Source: an uncultured Prevotellaceae bacterium (GTDB lineage: Bacteria; Bacteroidota; Bacteroidia; Bacteroidales; Bacteroidaceae). Taken from it: a DNA stretch of 64,000 nt. The position numbers and the translations under genes were made by a program. Position 1 is the first letter of the stretch, and each line of letters starts with the position of its first letter. Under the pieces are notes generated by a model. That model worked only from the letters and a program-made list of their open reading frames with translations. It searched no databases and was not told the origin of the DNA. The DNA lies in assembly GCA_902790625.1 (NCBI GenBank), contig CADASP010000009.1, positions 221,937 to 285,936 of the forward strand. Reading direction: 5' to 3'. Below are positions 50,517-59,239 of this stretch, piece by piece.

Positions 50517-52319
50517 TTACGCTATCACCAGGTTGAATGCCTTCTGTAGTTGTTCCACCATCGCATTGTTCTCTTTCATCAGATCCAGTTGCTCACTTCG
50601 GGTCAGTATTCTCTGTGCTGCCGTATGCTCTGCCACCCTGAGTGTGAGCGTGATGGCGCTGTTGCGCAGATGTTTCTTCAGCGTGGCCACGATGCTGCCC
50701 CTGATGTTGTCCATCTCGGTTTTTATGATTTCGTTGGGCACCACCACCTCCACTGCCGGCATGGCGACGATGGTGGGGTTCATGTTTTTCATTCGTGTGG
50801 CCAATCCGCTCAGATGTTGTGGCATGCGTATGCACATTGCCATCCATTGCAGCTCCAGCTCGTCCTGTGTGAACTCTTGCTGCTCTTTTTTCGCTTCGGC
50901 ATCGTCGGCTCCGGGTGTTCCGGGCAGGATGAGCATCTTCTTTGCATTCGACTGCTGTCGCAGGTTGCTCCACGAGGAGCCCAGCTTCGACAGCCTGAGT
51001 GCGGGTGCTTCGCCAGCCTTTCTTGTTTCGGGTATCGGCTGCGCTGCCGTGCTGATGGGTTGTCCTGTGTGTGTGTCATTCTGTTTCACAGCCGCGGCTA
51101 CCTGTGGGGCCGTCTTCACTTCGGGCTGTATAGATGGCTTTGCGCCCTTTGGTGTGGCCAGGGGTGCCATCAGCAATTTGAACAGGGTTTTCAGTTGCCG
51201 GGGCTTGCGCCCCGCTCCGTCGGCTTCGGGCTGTGTGATTTGGGCAATCTCGATGAGCGTCAGCTCCACGAGCAGCCGTTTGTTCGACGATTGGCGGTAG
51301 GCGATGTCGCACTGGTTCATCAGCCTCAGTGCCTGGTATAGGAATTTTGTGCTGGCCTTCCGTGCCTGCTCGGTGTAGCGCTGCCGCTGCTGGTTGCTCA
51401 CTTCGAGCAGTGGGAGCGTCTGCGGGTCGCGAGCCATCATCACATTGCGCACATGCTTGGCCAATCCCTGCACCAGCAGCCCGGCATCGAATCCCCTGCC
51501 CAGCACATCGTTGAGCAGCACCATCACCTCGGCCACCTTGTTGTCTATCGACAGGTCGACGATGCGGAAATAGTTCTCCGAGTCGAGCACGTTCAGGTCT
51601 TCTATCACCTTCTGATAGGTGATGTTTCCTTGGCAGAACGATGCGGCCTGGTCGAAGATGCTCAGTGCGTCGCGCATGCCTCCGTCGGCCTTCTCAGCGA
51701 TGACGGCCAGTGCCTCCTCCTCATAGTGTATGCCCTCTTTCTGGGCAACGCTCTTCAGGTGCTCAATGGTGTTCTGCACCGTCATCCTCTCGAAGTCGTA
51801 GATTTGGCACCGGCTCAGGATGGTGGGCAGGATCTTGTGTTTCTCGGTGGTGGCCAGGATAAAGATGACGTGCGATGGCGGCTCTTCGAGGGTCTTCAGG
51901 AAGGCGTTGAAGGCTGCCGCCGAGAGCATGTGCACCTCGTCGATGATGAACACCTTGTAGCGCCCCACCTGCGGCGGTATGCGTGTCTGCTCCATCAACG
52001 TCTTGATGTGCTCCACCGAGTTGTTCGAGGCGGCGTCGAGTTCAAAGATGTTCAGCGAGCGTTGCTCGTTGAAGCTCTGGCAACTTTCGCACTCACCACA
52101 GGCCTCGCCGTCGGCAGTGGGGTGCTGGCAGTTGATGGCTTTGGCGAAGATGCGGGCGCAGGTGGTCTTGCCCACCCCGCGCGGTCCGCAGAACAAGTAG
52201 GCATGGGCCAGCTTGCCGCTCTTCACCGCATTCTTCAGCGTGGTGGTCAGCGCCGCCTGCCCCACCACGCTGTCGAAGGTCATCGGGCGGTACTTGCGTG
52301 CCGAAACAATATACTCCAT
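50517..52319 (-). CDS. dnaX: DNA polymerase III subunit gamma/tau
   Basis: DnaX is the motor of the clamp loader. The 600-residue protein has Walker A GPRGVGKTTCARIFAKAI (about 45-62), the zinc cysteines (CQHPTADGEACGECESCQSF, residues about 69-88), the DExx box IIDEVHMLS, sensor 1 ATTEKHKILPTILSRC and the collar domain to about 360. A low-complexity linker then leads to a C-terminal polymerase-binding region. The start at 52319 gives MEYIVSARKYRPMTFDSVVGQ, the family's N-terminus. A promoter lies at 52346. Confidence 0.96.
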   Translation of the reverse strand: MEYIVSARKYRPMTFDSVVGQAALTTTLKNAVKSGKLAHAYLFCGPRGVGKTTCARIFAKAINCQHPTADGEACGECESCQSFNEQRSLNIFELDAASNNSVEHIKTLMEQTRIPPQVGRYKVFIIDEVHMLSAAAFNAFLKTLEEPPSHVIFILATTEKHKILPTILSRCQIYDFERMTVQNTIEHLKSVAQKEGIHYEEEALAVIAEKADGGMRDALSIFDQAASFCQGNITYQKVIEDLNVLDSENYFRIVDLSIDNKVAEVMVLLNDVLGRGFDAGLLVQGLAKHVRNVMMARDPQTLPLLEVSNQQRQRYTEQARKASTKFLYQALRLMNQCDIAYRQSSNKRLLVELTLIEIAQITQPEADGAGRKPRQLKTLFKLLMAPLATPKGAKPSIQPEVKTAPQVAAAVKQNDTHTGQPISTAAQPIPETRKAGEAPALRLSKLGSSWSNLRQQSNAKKMLILPGTPGADDAEAKKEQQEFTQDELELQWMAMCIRMPQHLSGLATRMKNMNPTIVAMPAVEVVVPNEIIKTEMDNIRGSIVATLKKHLRNSAITLTLRVAEHTAAQRILTRSEQLDLMKENNAMVEQLQKAFNLVIA

Positions 52320-52345
52320 ATTCGTTGGTTTCTGATTTCAGGCTA

Positions 52346-52376
52346 CAAAGTTAATGCTTTTTTGTCAAATGCCCAA
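52346..52376 (-). promoter_or_regulatory. Promoter of dnaX
   Basis: On the minus strand, TTG (52374-52376), 20 bp, then TAACTTTG (52346-52353), about 27 bp before the start codon. Confidence 0.7.
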
Positions 52377-53176
52377 CAATTCGTTGGAAAAAAGTTGGTG
52401 CTGTACGGGTGAAAATACGGTAGCGTTTTTTGAGTGTTCAGAGGTCTTTGTTTCGGCTATGTTTTGAATGGTTAATTTCTGCTTAAGATAGGAGAAAAAT
52501 CGTGAAGGAATGTGAAATGAAAATTCCTGAATTCTTACAAAAAAAATTATCATTCTGGAACGGAAGATGCACACTTTCTGTCGTTTGTGCAGGGTTGAGG
52601 GACGAGGAGAAAAGGAGTTTTAAGGTTGATTTTGCACAGCTGGCGCGGTTTTGTGCAGCATTTTAGCCGATTTTGTGGCCGATTTCCGTTTCCGTAAGCA
52701 CGCCCCAGCGGAAAACGGCAACGCCATTTTTTTTTTCGGCGTTGACTTTTTCGAGCCAGCGAAGGGGATTTTGTGGTTATTTGAGGCCAACAGGCTGAAA
52801 GCCAGTCATTTGCCGAACCCTCTCAAAACTCGCGTATTTTCGGCCAAAAGTTTTCTCGTGGAAAATTTTCGAAATATGAGGGCCTTTAGCGGTTTTTGGG
52901 AGGCATCCGTTTTAATATATTTTTATTTTTCGGGGTGGTTTCGTGCAGAGTAATGATTAAAGGCTCTACCGCTTTTTTTCGTACGGTTGAAAAGACGGTA
53001 GCGTTTTTTGAAGATTCCAGACGCTGAAAGCGTCTTTTCAATCGTACAGCTCGAATTCGTTTAATTACTGCGTTCCTCGTGGGTCTTCGACAAATCTCGA
53101 GAAAATACGTTGTTAAAACAATAGACAGCTGAGAAGTTACATCTATTTAGTTCACCTCATCCATATCCATAGGAAC
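52377..53176. other. Non-coding repeat region between dnaX and cdd
   Basis: No gene is supported. It contains a partial GTTGAAAAGACG-family copy (52401-52440), a single GGCGTTGACTTTTT unit (52738-52752), a full palindromic GTTGAAAAGACG element (52981-53046) and T- or A-rich stretches. Confidence 0.6.
52981..53046. repeat. GTTGAAAAGACG palindromic element, full copy
   Basis: GTACGGTTGAAAAGAC (52981-52996) is complementary to GTCTTTTCAATCGTAC (to 53046) with one wobble, and an inner hairpin AGACGCTGAAAGCGTCT lies within. The other copies at 237, 9027 and 52401 have lost one arm or diverged. Confidence 0.8.
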
Positions 53177-53242
53177 AGCCCCCCACGTCTGTCAGCAATC
53201 GGAGAAAGTAACTTCTGCAACTGCAGACAGACTTGGGGGGCT
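53177..53242 (-). terminator. Long hairpin downstream of cdd
   Basis: Arms AGCCCCCCACGTCTGTC (53177-53193) and GACAGACTTGGGGGGCT (53226-53242) pair at 16 of 17 positions around a 32-nt loop. It lies 28 bp past the cdd stop. It resembles the E-type palindromes in size but lacks ATAGTT. Confidence 0.75.
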
Positions 53243-53269
53243 ATCCCTACGGCGGGCGTAGGAATCAGA

Positions 53270-53743
53270 CTAAAACTCGGTGAATGACAACGGCATCAGG
53301 TTGCTGATGCCATCCATCACATACACGCTCTTCTTACCATAGAGCAGGATGCGCAGCTTGCGACCATAGCGCGTCTCGGTTTCGATGAGCACTTGACGAC
53401 ACGTGCCACAAGGCGACACCGGTTCGTCGGTAAGCTCGCCTTGAGGGTCACGGGCAGCAATGGCCAGCATCACTGGGGGCACGTCGGGATATTGTGCGCC
53501 AGCGGCGAAGAGCGCCGACCGCTCGGCACAGAGTCCGGCGGGGAAGGCAGCGTTCTCCTGGTTGCAGCCAGGGAGCAGGGTTCCGTCGGCCAAGAGCAGG
53601 GCTGCCCCCACATGGAAATGGGAATAGGGCGCATACGAGCGGGACGTGGACTGGATGGCCACCTCAATCAATGAGCGCTCAGCATCGGTAAGCTCGCCCA
53701 TCTGGCATTCCTTAATCTGTACTTTTAGTTTCAGGTCTTTCAT
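53270..53743 (-). CDS. cdd: Cytidine deaminase
   Basis: Cdd deaminates cytidine and deoxycytidine in pyrimidine salvage. The 157-residue protein has the zinc motif CAERSALFA, with Cys as ligand and Glu as proton shuttle, and PCGTCRQVL with the other two Cys ligands. The substrate segment is SRSYAPYSHFHVGAALLL. The size matches the tetrameric class. It stands alone between repeat-rich gaps, convergent with nothing, and ends before a strong hairpin. Confidence 0.95.
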   Translation of the reverse strand: MKDLKLKVQIKECQMGELTDAERSLIEVAIQSTSRSYAPYSHFHVGAALLLADGTLLPGCNQENAAFPAGLCAERSALFAAGAQYPDVPPVMLAIAARDPQGELTDEPVSPCGTCRQVLIETETRYGRKLRILLYGKKSVYVMDGISNLMPLSFTEF

Positions 53744-53794
53744 ATTGTTGTTTCAAGCTATTCGGTTATCACTTTCAACTTCGAGGAGTAAATT

Positions 53795-53917
53795 TTCAAA
53801 TGAAGAGTGAAGAATGAAGAATAACTTGCGTCCCGTTGGTAGCAAGCGGCAGAGCCGAGCAGCTATCGCAGTTCTATCCTCCTTCCACCTTCAACCCTCC
53901 ACTCACCACTCACCTCC
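53795..53917. repeat. GAAGAATGAAGAGTG and CCTTCAACCCTCCACTC tracts
   Basis: GAAGAGTGAAGAATGAAGAAT (from 53801) precedes CTTGCGTCCCGTTGG followed by AGCAAGCGGC (about 53824-53848, also at 8961) and then CCTTCAACCCTCCACTCACC (from 53887). These are heptamer tracts and a dispersed segment packed into 120 bp downstream of the esterase gene. Confidence 0.7.
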
Positions 53918-56486
53918 CATAGCTTGGCGTCACCTTGAACTCGTAGGGGAACTGTTCTGCCTTGCCATGCCACGACAACATCGCGTGCTTGTTGGGGGCA
54001 CCCATGACGAGCAGATAGAGATGGGCTATCGGCTCGTCGGCAGGCAGCACCATGGTGGTGGCTCCCACAGGGCTGTAGATGCTGCGTCCGCTCTTGGTGA
54101 CGGCGACAAAGCCCTGCAGCAGCTGCTTGCTGCCACGCAGACGGGCAGCCACCCGCTTGAGCTGGCGGCCGGGGGTGAGCAGATGGTCGAGCTTGATGGC
54201 GCTGAAGCCATACGCCTCGAGCGTGTCCTTGGGCGCTTGCCAGCCGTCGGTGAGTTCCACCACGGGCGAGGAGAACGTGCAGGCATAGGGGCGCGTCTCC
54301 TTGCGGGCGTGGTTGAAGTCGAAGTTCATCAGGTGCTGATAGCCCTGGAACATCTCGCGGCAGAACTGTGGCTGCGTCATGTTGTAGACGCGCTTGTAGG
54401 TGATGACGGGGTCTTCGCCGCGCCGTCCCTCGTGATAGAGGTGGCCGATGGATGGCTTGCCGTGCAAGTCGCTCCACCACTGGATGACGTAGGGCGAGTG
54501 GTAGATATTGTCACCAGCGAGATAGGCTTTGTGGGTGAGCTTCTTGAAGGCCTCGAAGTGATAGTTCTCGCTGGTGAGCCAGTCGTGGTTCACCTGCCAG
54601 AGCATCCACTGCGAGGTCATCTCGAAGAATCCCGTGCCGCCCCAGCAGTCGCTCACGCTGTCGGCCATGTTCTGCATCTGGAACGAGTGTCCCAGCTCAT
54701 GGGCCATGCAGTTCATGGTGCGGTCTTGGATGCGGTTGGGGGCCACCCACAGGGCGCCGATGAAGTTGTCGTAGGTGCCGCCGTAGGCAGTGCCGTCGAG
54801 CGAGTAGTTCACCATCACCATCATCTTGTAGCGCTCAGCCTTCGAGCCAGGCTTCACAAACTGGAGCGTGTCGCGGAAATAGTCGTAGAACGTCTGCACG
54901 CGGTCGGTGAGCTGCTGCAGGTCGAACTTCATGGGCTTGCCCTCGAGTGCTGGCGGGTTGCTGGTGTCCTGTCCGAATCCCCGCTCCCACATCAGGATGA
55001 GGTCGTCGGTCTGCACGCTGCGCTTGAAGCTCCATTGCGAGGTGTCGCTCTGCAAGTTCATCTTGCGCAAGTCCTCGGGGATATACACCTGCTTGCTGGG
55101 CTTGACGACCTCTCTGATGGCCTCGGCCATCTTGGCGGCTCCGTTGGCATTAGGGTGAATCATGTCGCTCGTCATCAGCTTCTGGTCGGTGACGACGCTG
55201 TGCAGGTCGATGACTTGCAAGTGATTGCGCTCGGCCAGCTTCTGAATGCTGGGGATGACGCCCTCGGTAATCACCTTTTCGGTGATGCCCCACTTGTTGC
55301 GGAAGGCCTTGATGGGCGTGCAGAGATAAATCTGCGGATGCGAGGGCAGGGCCTTCAGCGTGTCGATCATGGCCTGATAGTCAAGCTCATACTGCTGCTG
55401 GTTCCACTGATAGTCTTTCGAGTCGTTAGTGCCCAGCTTGATGAGCACGATGTCGGGGCAGAAGGCCTTGGCATCGCGCCAAGCCTGCTCCTGCATGTAG
55501 GGGTGGTCACTGGTGGCCATCATGCAGCGGGCACCTACGCCGTAGTTCTTCACTACGAAGTTGCGCCCCAGCAGTCGCTGCAGCTGGGCGGGATAGCCCT
55601 TCTGCTCCTGCATGTCGATGCCCGAGCCATGGGTGATGCTGTTGCCTATGCATGCCACGCGCTTGGCACCCACCGGATGTTGGGGCAACGAGCGCAACCA
55701 GGCGCTGAGGTCGGCGAGCAGCTGGTCGTGATATTGGAACGATGTGCGGAAGCCGAAACCATGTCCGCCAGATGGATAGACATGCAGGGCACAGTGGTTG
55801 CCAGCCTGGCGCATGGCGGTGTAGTAGGCCACGCCGTTGGTCACGGGTGGCACGGCACCGTCGTCGTTGGCCGTGAGGATGATGGCGGGCGGGGTGAGAT
55901 GGCTGCGCACCGCATTCTGGTTGCTCCATTCCTTCACCAACGCTTCGTCGTTCATGCCTTCCTCGCCCAAGAATCCCTGACAAGAGCCTTTGTGGCTCTC
56001 GCGGTAGTTCATCGAGATGACAGGATAGAACAGGATGCTGAAATTGGGACGGCAGTCGAACTCGCTGTGCGTGCTGACGCTGCTGGCCAGATGGCCTCCT
56101 GCCGACGAGCCCATGATGCCCACATCGAGCGGGTTGATGCCCCACACCAGCGCAGAGTCGCGCACGGTGCGGATGGCTTGCTGGGCATCGCCAAGGGGAA
56201 TGGTACGGTCGCCACCTGGCATACGATATTTGAGCACGAAGTAGGCGATGCCCTGGCTGTTGAACCAGGGTGCCCAGTCGTGCCCCTCGTGCTCCATGGC
56301 CAGATGGGTGTAGCCTCCGCCCGGCAGCGCCACAATGGCACGTCCCGACGGCTGCTGGGGCAGATAAGCCACCATGTTCGACTGGCCGTCGGGGGTGATG
56401 TTCACGGTGAACTTTCTTTCGGTCTGAGCCACCACGATGAGCGTGAGGCATGCCAGAACACAGCTGGCAACAGCTCTTTTCTTCAT
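53910..56486 (-). CDS. Three-domain secreted protein: esterase, SGNH hydrolase and HExxH domain
   Basis: The 858-residue exported protein (signal MKKRAVASCVLACLTLIVVAQ) joins three modules. Residues about 25-265 are an alpha/beta-hydrolase esterase with oxyanion ALPGGGYTHLAME, nucleophile GSSAGGHLAS and catalytic GGHGFG. Residues about 275-470 are an SGNH/GDSL esterase (ACIGNSITHGSGID, IKLGTNDSKDY, SDMIHPNANG). Residues about 480-858 carry a zinc-protease-like motif (CMAHELGHSFQMQN), with a tryptophan-rich neighbourhood and a C-terminal beta domain. The first two modules are typical carbohydrate esterases; the third resembles Bacteroidetes domains of unknown function with HExxH. It probably deacetylates plant polysaccharide; the role of the third module is unknown. 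Confidence 0.85.
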   Translation of the reverse strand: MKKRAVASCVLACLTLIVVAQTERKFTVNITPDGQSNMVAYLPQQPSGRAIVALPGGGYTHLAMEHEGHDWAPWFNSQGIAYFVLKYRMPGGDRTIPLGDAQQAIRTVRDSALVWGINPLDVGIMGSSAGGHLASSVSTHSEFDCRPNFSILFYPVISMNYRESHKGSCQGFLGEEGMNDEALVKEWSNQNAVRSHLTPPAIILTANDDGAVPPVTNGVAYYTAMRQAGNHCALHVYPSGGHGFGFRTSFQYHDQLLADLSAWLRSLPQHPVGAKRVACIGNSITHGSGIDMQEQKGYPAQLQRLLGRNFVVKNYGVGARCMMATSDHPYMQEQAWRDAKAFCPDIVLIKLGTNDSKDYQWNQQQYELDYQAMIDTLKALPSHPQIYLCTPIKAFRNKWGITEKVITEGVIPSIQKLAERNHLQVIDLHSVVTDQKLMTSDMIHPNANGAAKMAEAIREVVKPSKQVYIPEDLRKMNLQSDTSQWSFKRSVQTDDLILMWERGFGQDTSNPPALEGKPMKFDLQQLTDRVQTFYDYFRDTLQFVKPGSKAERYKMMVMVNYSLDGTAYGGTYDNFIGALWVAPNRIQDRTMNCMAHELGHSFQMQNMADSVSDCWGGTGFFEMTSQWMLWQVNHDWLTSENYHFEAFKKLTHKAYLAGDNIYHSPYVIQWWSDLHGKPSIGHLYHEGRRGEDPVITYKRVYNMTQPQFCREMFQGYQHLMNFDFNHARKETRPYACTFSSPVVELTDGWQAPKDTLEAYGFSAIKLDHLLTPGRQLKRVAARLRGSKQLLQGFVAVTKSGRSIYSPVGATTMVLPADEPIAHLYLLVMGAPNKHAMLSWHGKAEQFPYEFKVTPSYGR

Positions 56487-56504
56487 ATTCAGATTCTTCC
56501 TATA

Positions 56505-56705
56505 TGAGTTAAGAATTTAGAATTAAGAATTTAGAGTTATTCTCGCTTCGCTGCGATTGAGAATTATGAATTAAGAATTGGTGCGCGAAATAATTCTACA
56601 CTCCTCATTCATAATCGCCAAAGGCGATAACTCTTAATTCTAAACTCATAACTCCTACCCGCCAAAGGCGATAACTCTTAATTCTTAACTCTAAATTGCA
56701 TAAAA
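56505..56705. repeat. GAATTAA/GAATTTA heptamers and CGCCAAAGGCGATAACTC units
   Basis: Degenerate GAATTAA/GAATTTA heptamers appear twice in opposite orientations, with two direct copies of CGCCAAAGGCGATAACTC (about 56617 and 56660) between nqrF and the esterase gene. CGCCAAAGGCG is itself palindromic. Confidence 0.7.
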
Positions 56706-56710
56706 TCAGA

Positions 56711-57976
56711 TTATCCACCAAAGTTGTCGTACATGATGCTTTCGGGGTCTACGCCGAGGCCGTCGAGCATCTGCACCACAGCATTCGACATAGGGCCGGG
56801 ACCACACATGTAGTACTCCACGTCTTCGGGAGCATCGTGGTCCTTCAGGTAGGTGTTGTACATCACCTGATGCACGAAGCCCGGCGTGTACTTCACGCCA
56901 GCGGCATCGGCGGCGGGGTCTGGACGGTCGAGGGCCAGGTGGAAATGGAAGTTGGGGTACTCCTTCTCCAGGCCGAGGAAGTCGTCGAGATAGAACACCT
57001 CGTTCAGGGCGCGTGCACCATAGAAGTAGTGCATCTCACGGTCGGTGGTGTGCAGCGTCTTGGTCATGTGCATAATCTGCGCACGCAGGGGAGCCATGCC
57101 GGCGCCGCCGCCCACCCATATCATCTCGCGCTTCGAGTCGAAATGGGGATGGAAGTCGCCGAAGGGGCCGCTCATGATGACCTTGTCGCCGGGCTTCAGC
57201 GAGAAGATGTAGCTGCTGGCGATGCCAGGGTTCACCTCCATGAAACCGCTCTTGTCGGCCTTGAACGGTGGCGTGGCAATGCGCACGGTGAGCATGAACA
57301 CGTCGCCCTCGGCGGGATAGTTGGCCATGGAGTAGGCACGGATGGTGGGCTCGGGGTTCTTGCACTTCAGGTCGAACATCTTGAATTTCTCCCAGCTGGG
57401 CACGTACTCGGCACCAATGAGCTGGCGGTCGTAGTTGTTGTAGTCGATGCAGTCGAAGGCCGGAATCTTGATTTGAGCATAAGAGCCGGGGATGAAGTCC
57501 ATGTGCTCGCCCGGAGGCAGCTGCACCTTGAACTCCTTGATGAACGTGGCCACGTTCTTGTTGCTGATGACGGTGCACTCGTACTCCTTCACGCCGAGGA
57601 TGCTCTCGTCAACGTGGATGCTCATGTCGCCCTTCACCTTGCACTGGCACCCCAGTCGCCAGTGGGCTTTGATCTCCTTGCGGGTGAAGTGGGGCTTCTC
57701 AGAGTCGAGGATCTCTCCCCCACCCTCCAGCACTTGCACCTTGCACTGTCCGCAGCTGGCCTTTCCACCGCATGCCGAGGGCAGGAAGATGCCGCTCTGG
57801 TTGAGTGTGGCCATGAGGTTGTTGCCCTGTGGCACGTTGAGCACCTTGTCGCCATTCACCGTGATGTTCACATTGCCGCTGGGCGAGAGATAGTTCTTAG
57901 CCACCAGCAGGATGATGACAATGGCAATGATTGTCACCAGGAAAACCAATATGCTATATAGAATAAACTGTGCCAT
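56711..57976 (-). CDS. nqrF: Na+-NQR subunit F (NADH dehydrogenase)
   Basis: NqrF is the entry subunit of the sodium-pumping NADH:quinone reductase, taking electrons from NADH. The 421-residue protein has an N-terminal membrane helix (3-25). The ferredoxin domain carries a 2Fe-2S cluster bound by cysteines in SACGGKASCGQCKV and GCQCKV. The FAD domain has RAYSMANYPAE and the NADH domain GGGAGMAPLRAQI and MCGPGPMSNAV. The length is normal. It is the last gene of the complete nqrABCDEF operon. Confidence 0.97.
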   Translation of the reverse strand: MAQFILYSILVFLVTIIAIVIILLVAKNYLSPSGNVNITVNGDKVLNVPQGNNLMATLNQSGIFLPSACGGKASCGQCKVQVLEGGGEILDSEKPHFTRKEIKAHWRLGCQCKVKGDMSIHVDESILGVKEYECTVISNKNVATFIKEFKVQLPPGEHMDFIPGSYAQIKIPAFDCIDYNNYDRQLIGAEYVPSWEKFKMFDLKCKNPEPTIRAYSMANYPAEGDVFMLTVRIATPPFKADKSGFMEVNPGIASSYIFSLKPGDKVIMSGPFGDFHPHFDSKREMIWVGGGAGMAPLRAQIMHMTKTLHTTDREMHYFYGARALNEVFYLDDFLGLEKEYPNFHFHLALDRPDPAADAAGVKYTPGFVHQVMYNTYLKDHDAPEDVEYYMCGPGPMSNAVVQMLDGLGVDPESIMYDNFGG

Positions 57977-57982
57977 AATCCT

Positions 57983-58609
57983 TTAGATGTTTAAGCCCGA
58001 GAAGCACATCATGGCCATGGCCATGAGTCCCACGGTGATGAATGTAATACCCAGTCCCTGCAGTGGCTTGGGCACGTCGCAATACTGCATCTTCTCGCGG
58101 ATGGCTCCCAGCGAGACGATGGCCAGCGTCCAACCGATGCCCGAGCCAACGGCATAGACCATAGCATCCCAGACACTGGTGATGGCCTGCGTGTTGGTGG
58201 GGTCGAGCAGGATGCGCTGCTGCATGAACAGCGAGGCGCCCATGATGGCGCAGTTCACGGCGATGAGGGGCAGGAAGATGCCCAGCGCGGCATAGAGCGA
58301 AGGACTGTACTTCTCGACCACCATCTCCACCAGCTGCACGATGCCAGCGATGACGGCAATGAAAAGGATGAAGCTGAGGTAGCTGAGGTCAACGCCCTCG
58401 ATAAGGCAGTTGGGACCCAGCACCTTCGTCTGCAGCAGGTAGTCGACGGGCACGGTGACCAGCAGCACGAAGGTGACGGCCATGCCCAGTCCCAAGGATG
58501 TCTTCACCGTCTTCGACACGGCCAGATAGGAGCACATGCCGAGGAAGAAGGCGAAAATCATGTTGTCGACAAAAATCGACCTAAAGAATAGACTTATTGC
58601 GTGTTCCAT
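57983..58609 (-). CDS. nqrE: Na+-NQR subunit E
   Basis: The 208-residue integral membrane subunit has six transmembrane helices. Together with NqrD it holds an intramembrane iron centre through cysteines in the first and fourth helices (here in [11 protein letters not shown] and [11 protein letters not shown]). Start [20 protein letters not shown]. It forms the sodium-translocating core with NqrB and NqrD. It lies 6 bp before nqrF. Confidence 0.96.
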   Translation of the reverse strand: MEHAISLFFRSIFVDNMIFAFFLGMCSYLAVSKTVKTSLGLGMAVTFVLLVTVPVDYLLQTKVLGPNCLIEGVDLSYLSFILFIAVIAGIVQLVEMVVEKYSPSLYAALGIFLPLIAVNCAIMGASLFMQQRILLDPTNTQAITSVWDAMVYAVGSGIGWTLAIVSLGAIREKMQYCDVPKPLQGLGITFITVGLMAMAMMCFSGLNI

Positions 58610-58612
58610 AAC

Positions 58613-59236
58613 TTATTTCTCCTTATAAAAGTATGCACGGTGTACCCAAATCACAATACCAACGAGAATCAGAGCCATGGCAGGCATGGTCATCATGCCA
58701 TTGTTGATGTAGCCAGCTTCGTAGGCTCCGTCGGGGATGATCTGGAAGCCTAAGAGCGAGCCACGTCCGAACAACTCGCGCACAGCACCCACGATGACAA
58801 GAATCATGGCGTAGCCCAGGCCGTTGCCGACACCGTCGAGGAACGAGGGCCAAGGCTTGTTCTGCATGGCGAAGGCCTCGAGACGTCCCATCAGGATGCA
58901 GTTGGTGATGATGAGTCCCACATAGACGGAGAGCTGCACGCTGACATCGTAGACGAAAGCCTTGAGCACCTGGCTGACGATAGTCACCAGCGCGGCCACC
59001 ACCACCAATTGCACCACGATGCGAATGCGGTTGGGGATGGTATTGCGCAGAATGGAGATAATCACATTGGCAAAGGCAGTGATCACCGTCACGGCGAGGC
59101 CCATCACGATGGCGGGCTTCAGCTGCGAGGTCACAGCCAGGGCCGAGCAGATGCCCAGCACTTGCACAAGTATAGGATGGTCGAGGTTCAGCGGATTGGT
59201 CAGAGCCTCTTTATTCTGTTTACTGAATAGTGCCAT
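58613..59236 (-). CDS. nqrD: Na+-NQR subunit D
   Basis: The 207-residue six-helix membrane subunit is homologous to NqrE in inverted topology. The conserved cysteines lie in VLGICSALAV and ITNCILMGRLEAF, and the later helices contain FLDGVGNGLGYAMILVIVGAVREL. It contributes to the iron site and sodium pathway. The gap to nqrE is 3 bp. Confidence 0.96.
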   Translation of the reverse strand: MALFSKQNKEALTNPLNLDHPILVQVLGICSALAVTSQLKPAIVMGLAVTVITAFANVIISILRNTIPNRIRIVVQLVVVAALVTIVSQVLKAFVYDVSVQLSVYVGLIITNCILMGRLEAFAMQNKPWPSFLDGVGNGLGYAMILVIVGAVRELFGRGSLLGFQIIPDGAYEAGYINNGMMTMPAMALILVGIVIWVHRAYFYKEK

Positions 59237-59239
59237 AGT

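Noticed and set aside
53814..56507. 897-codon open frame on the plus strand opposite the esterase/SGNH gene
   Set aside because: It lies exactly antisense to an intact 858-residue protein with clear catalytic motifs. Its translation is rich in His, Val and Gly with no recognisable domain, a usual by-product of GC-rich third positions.
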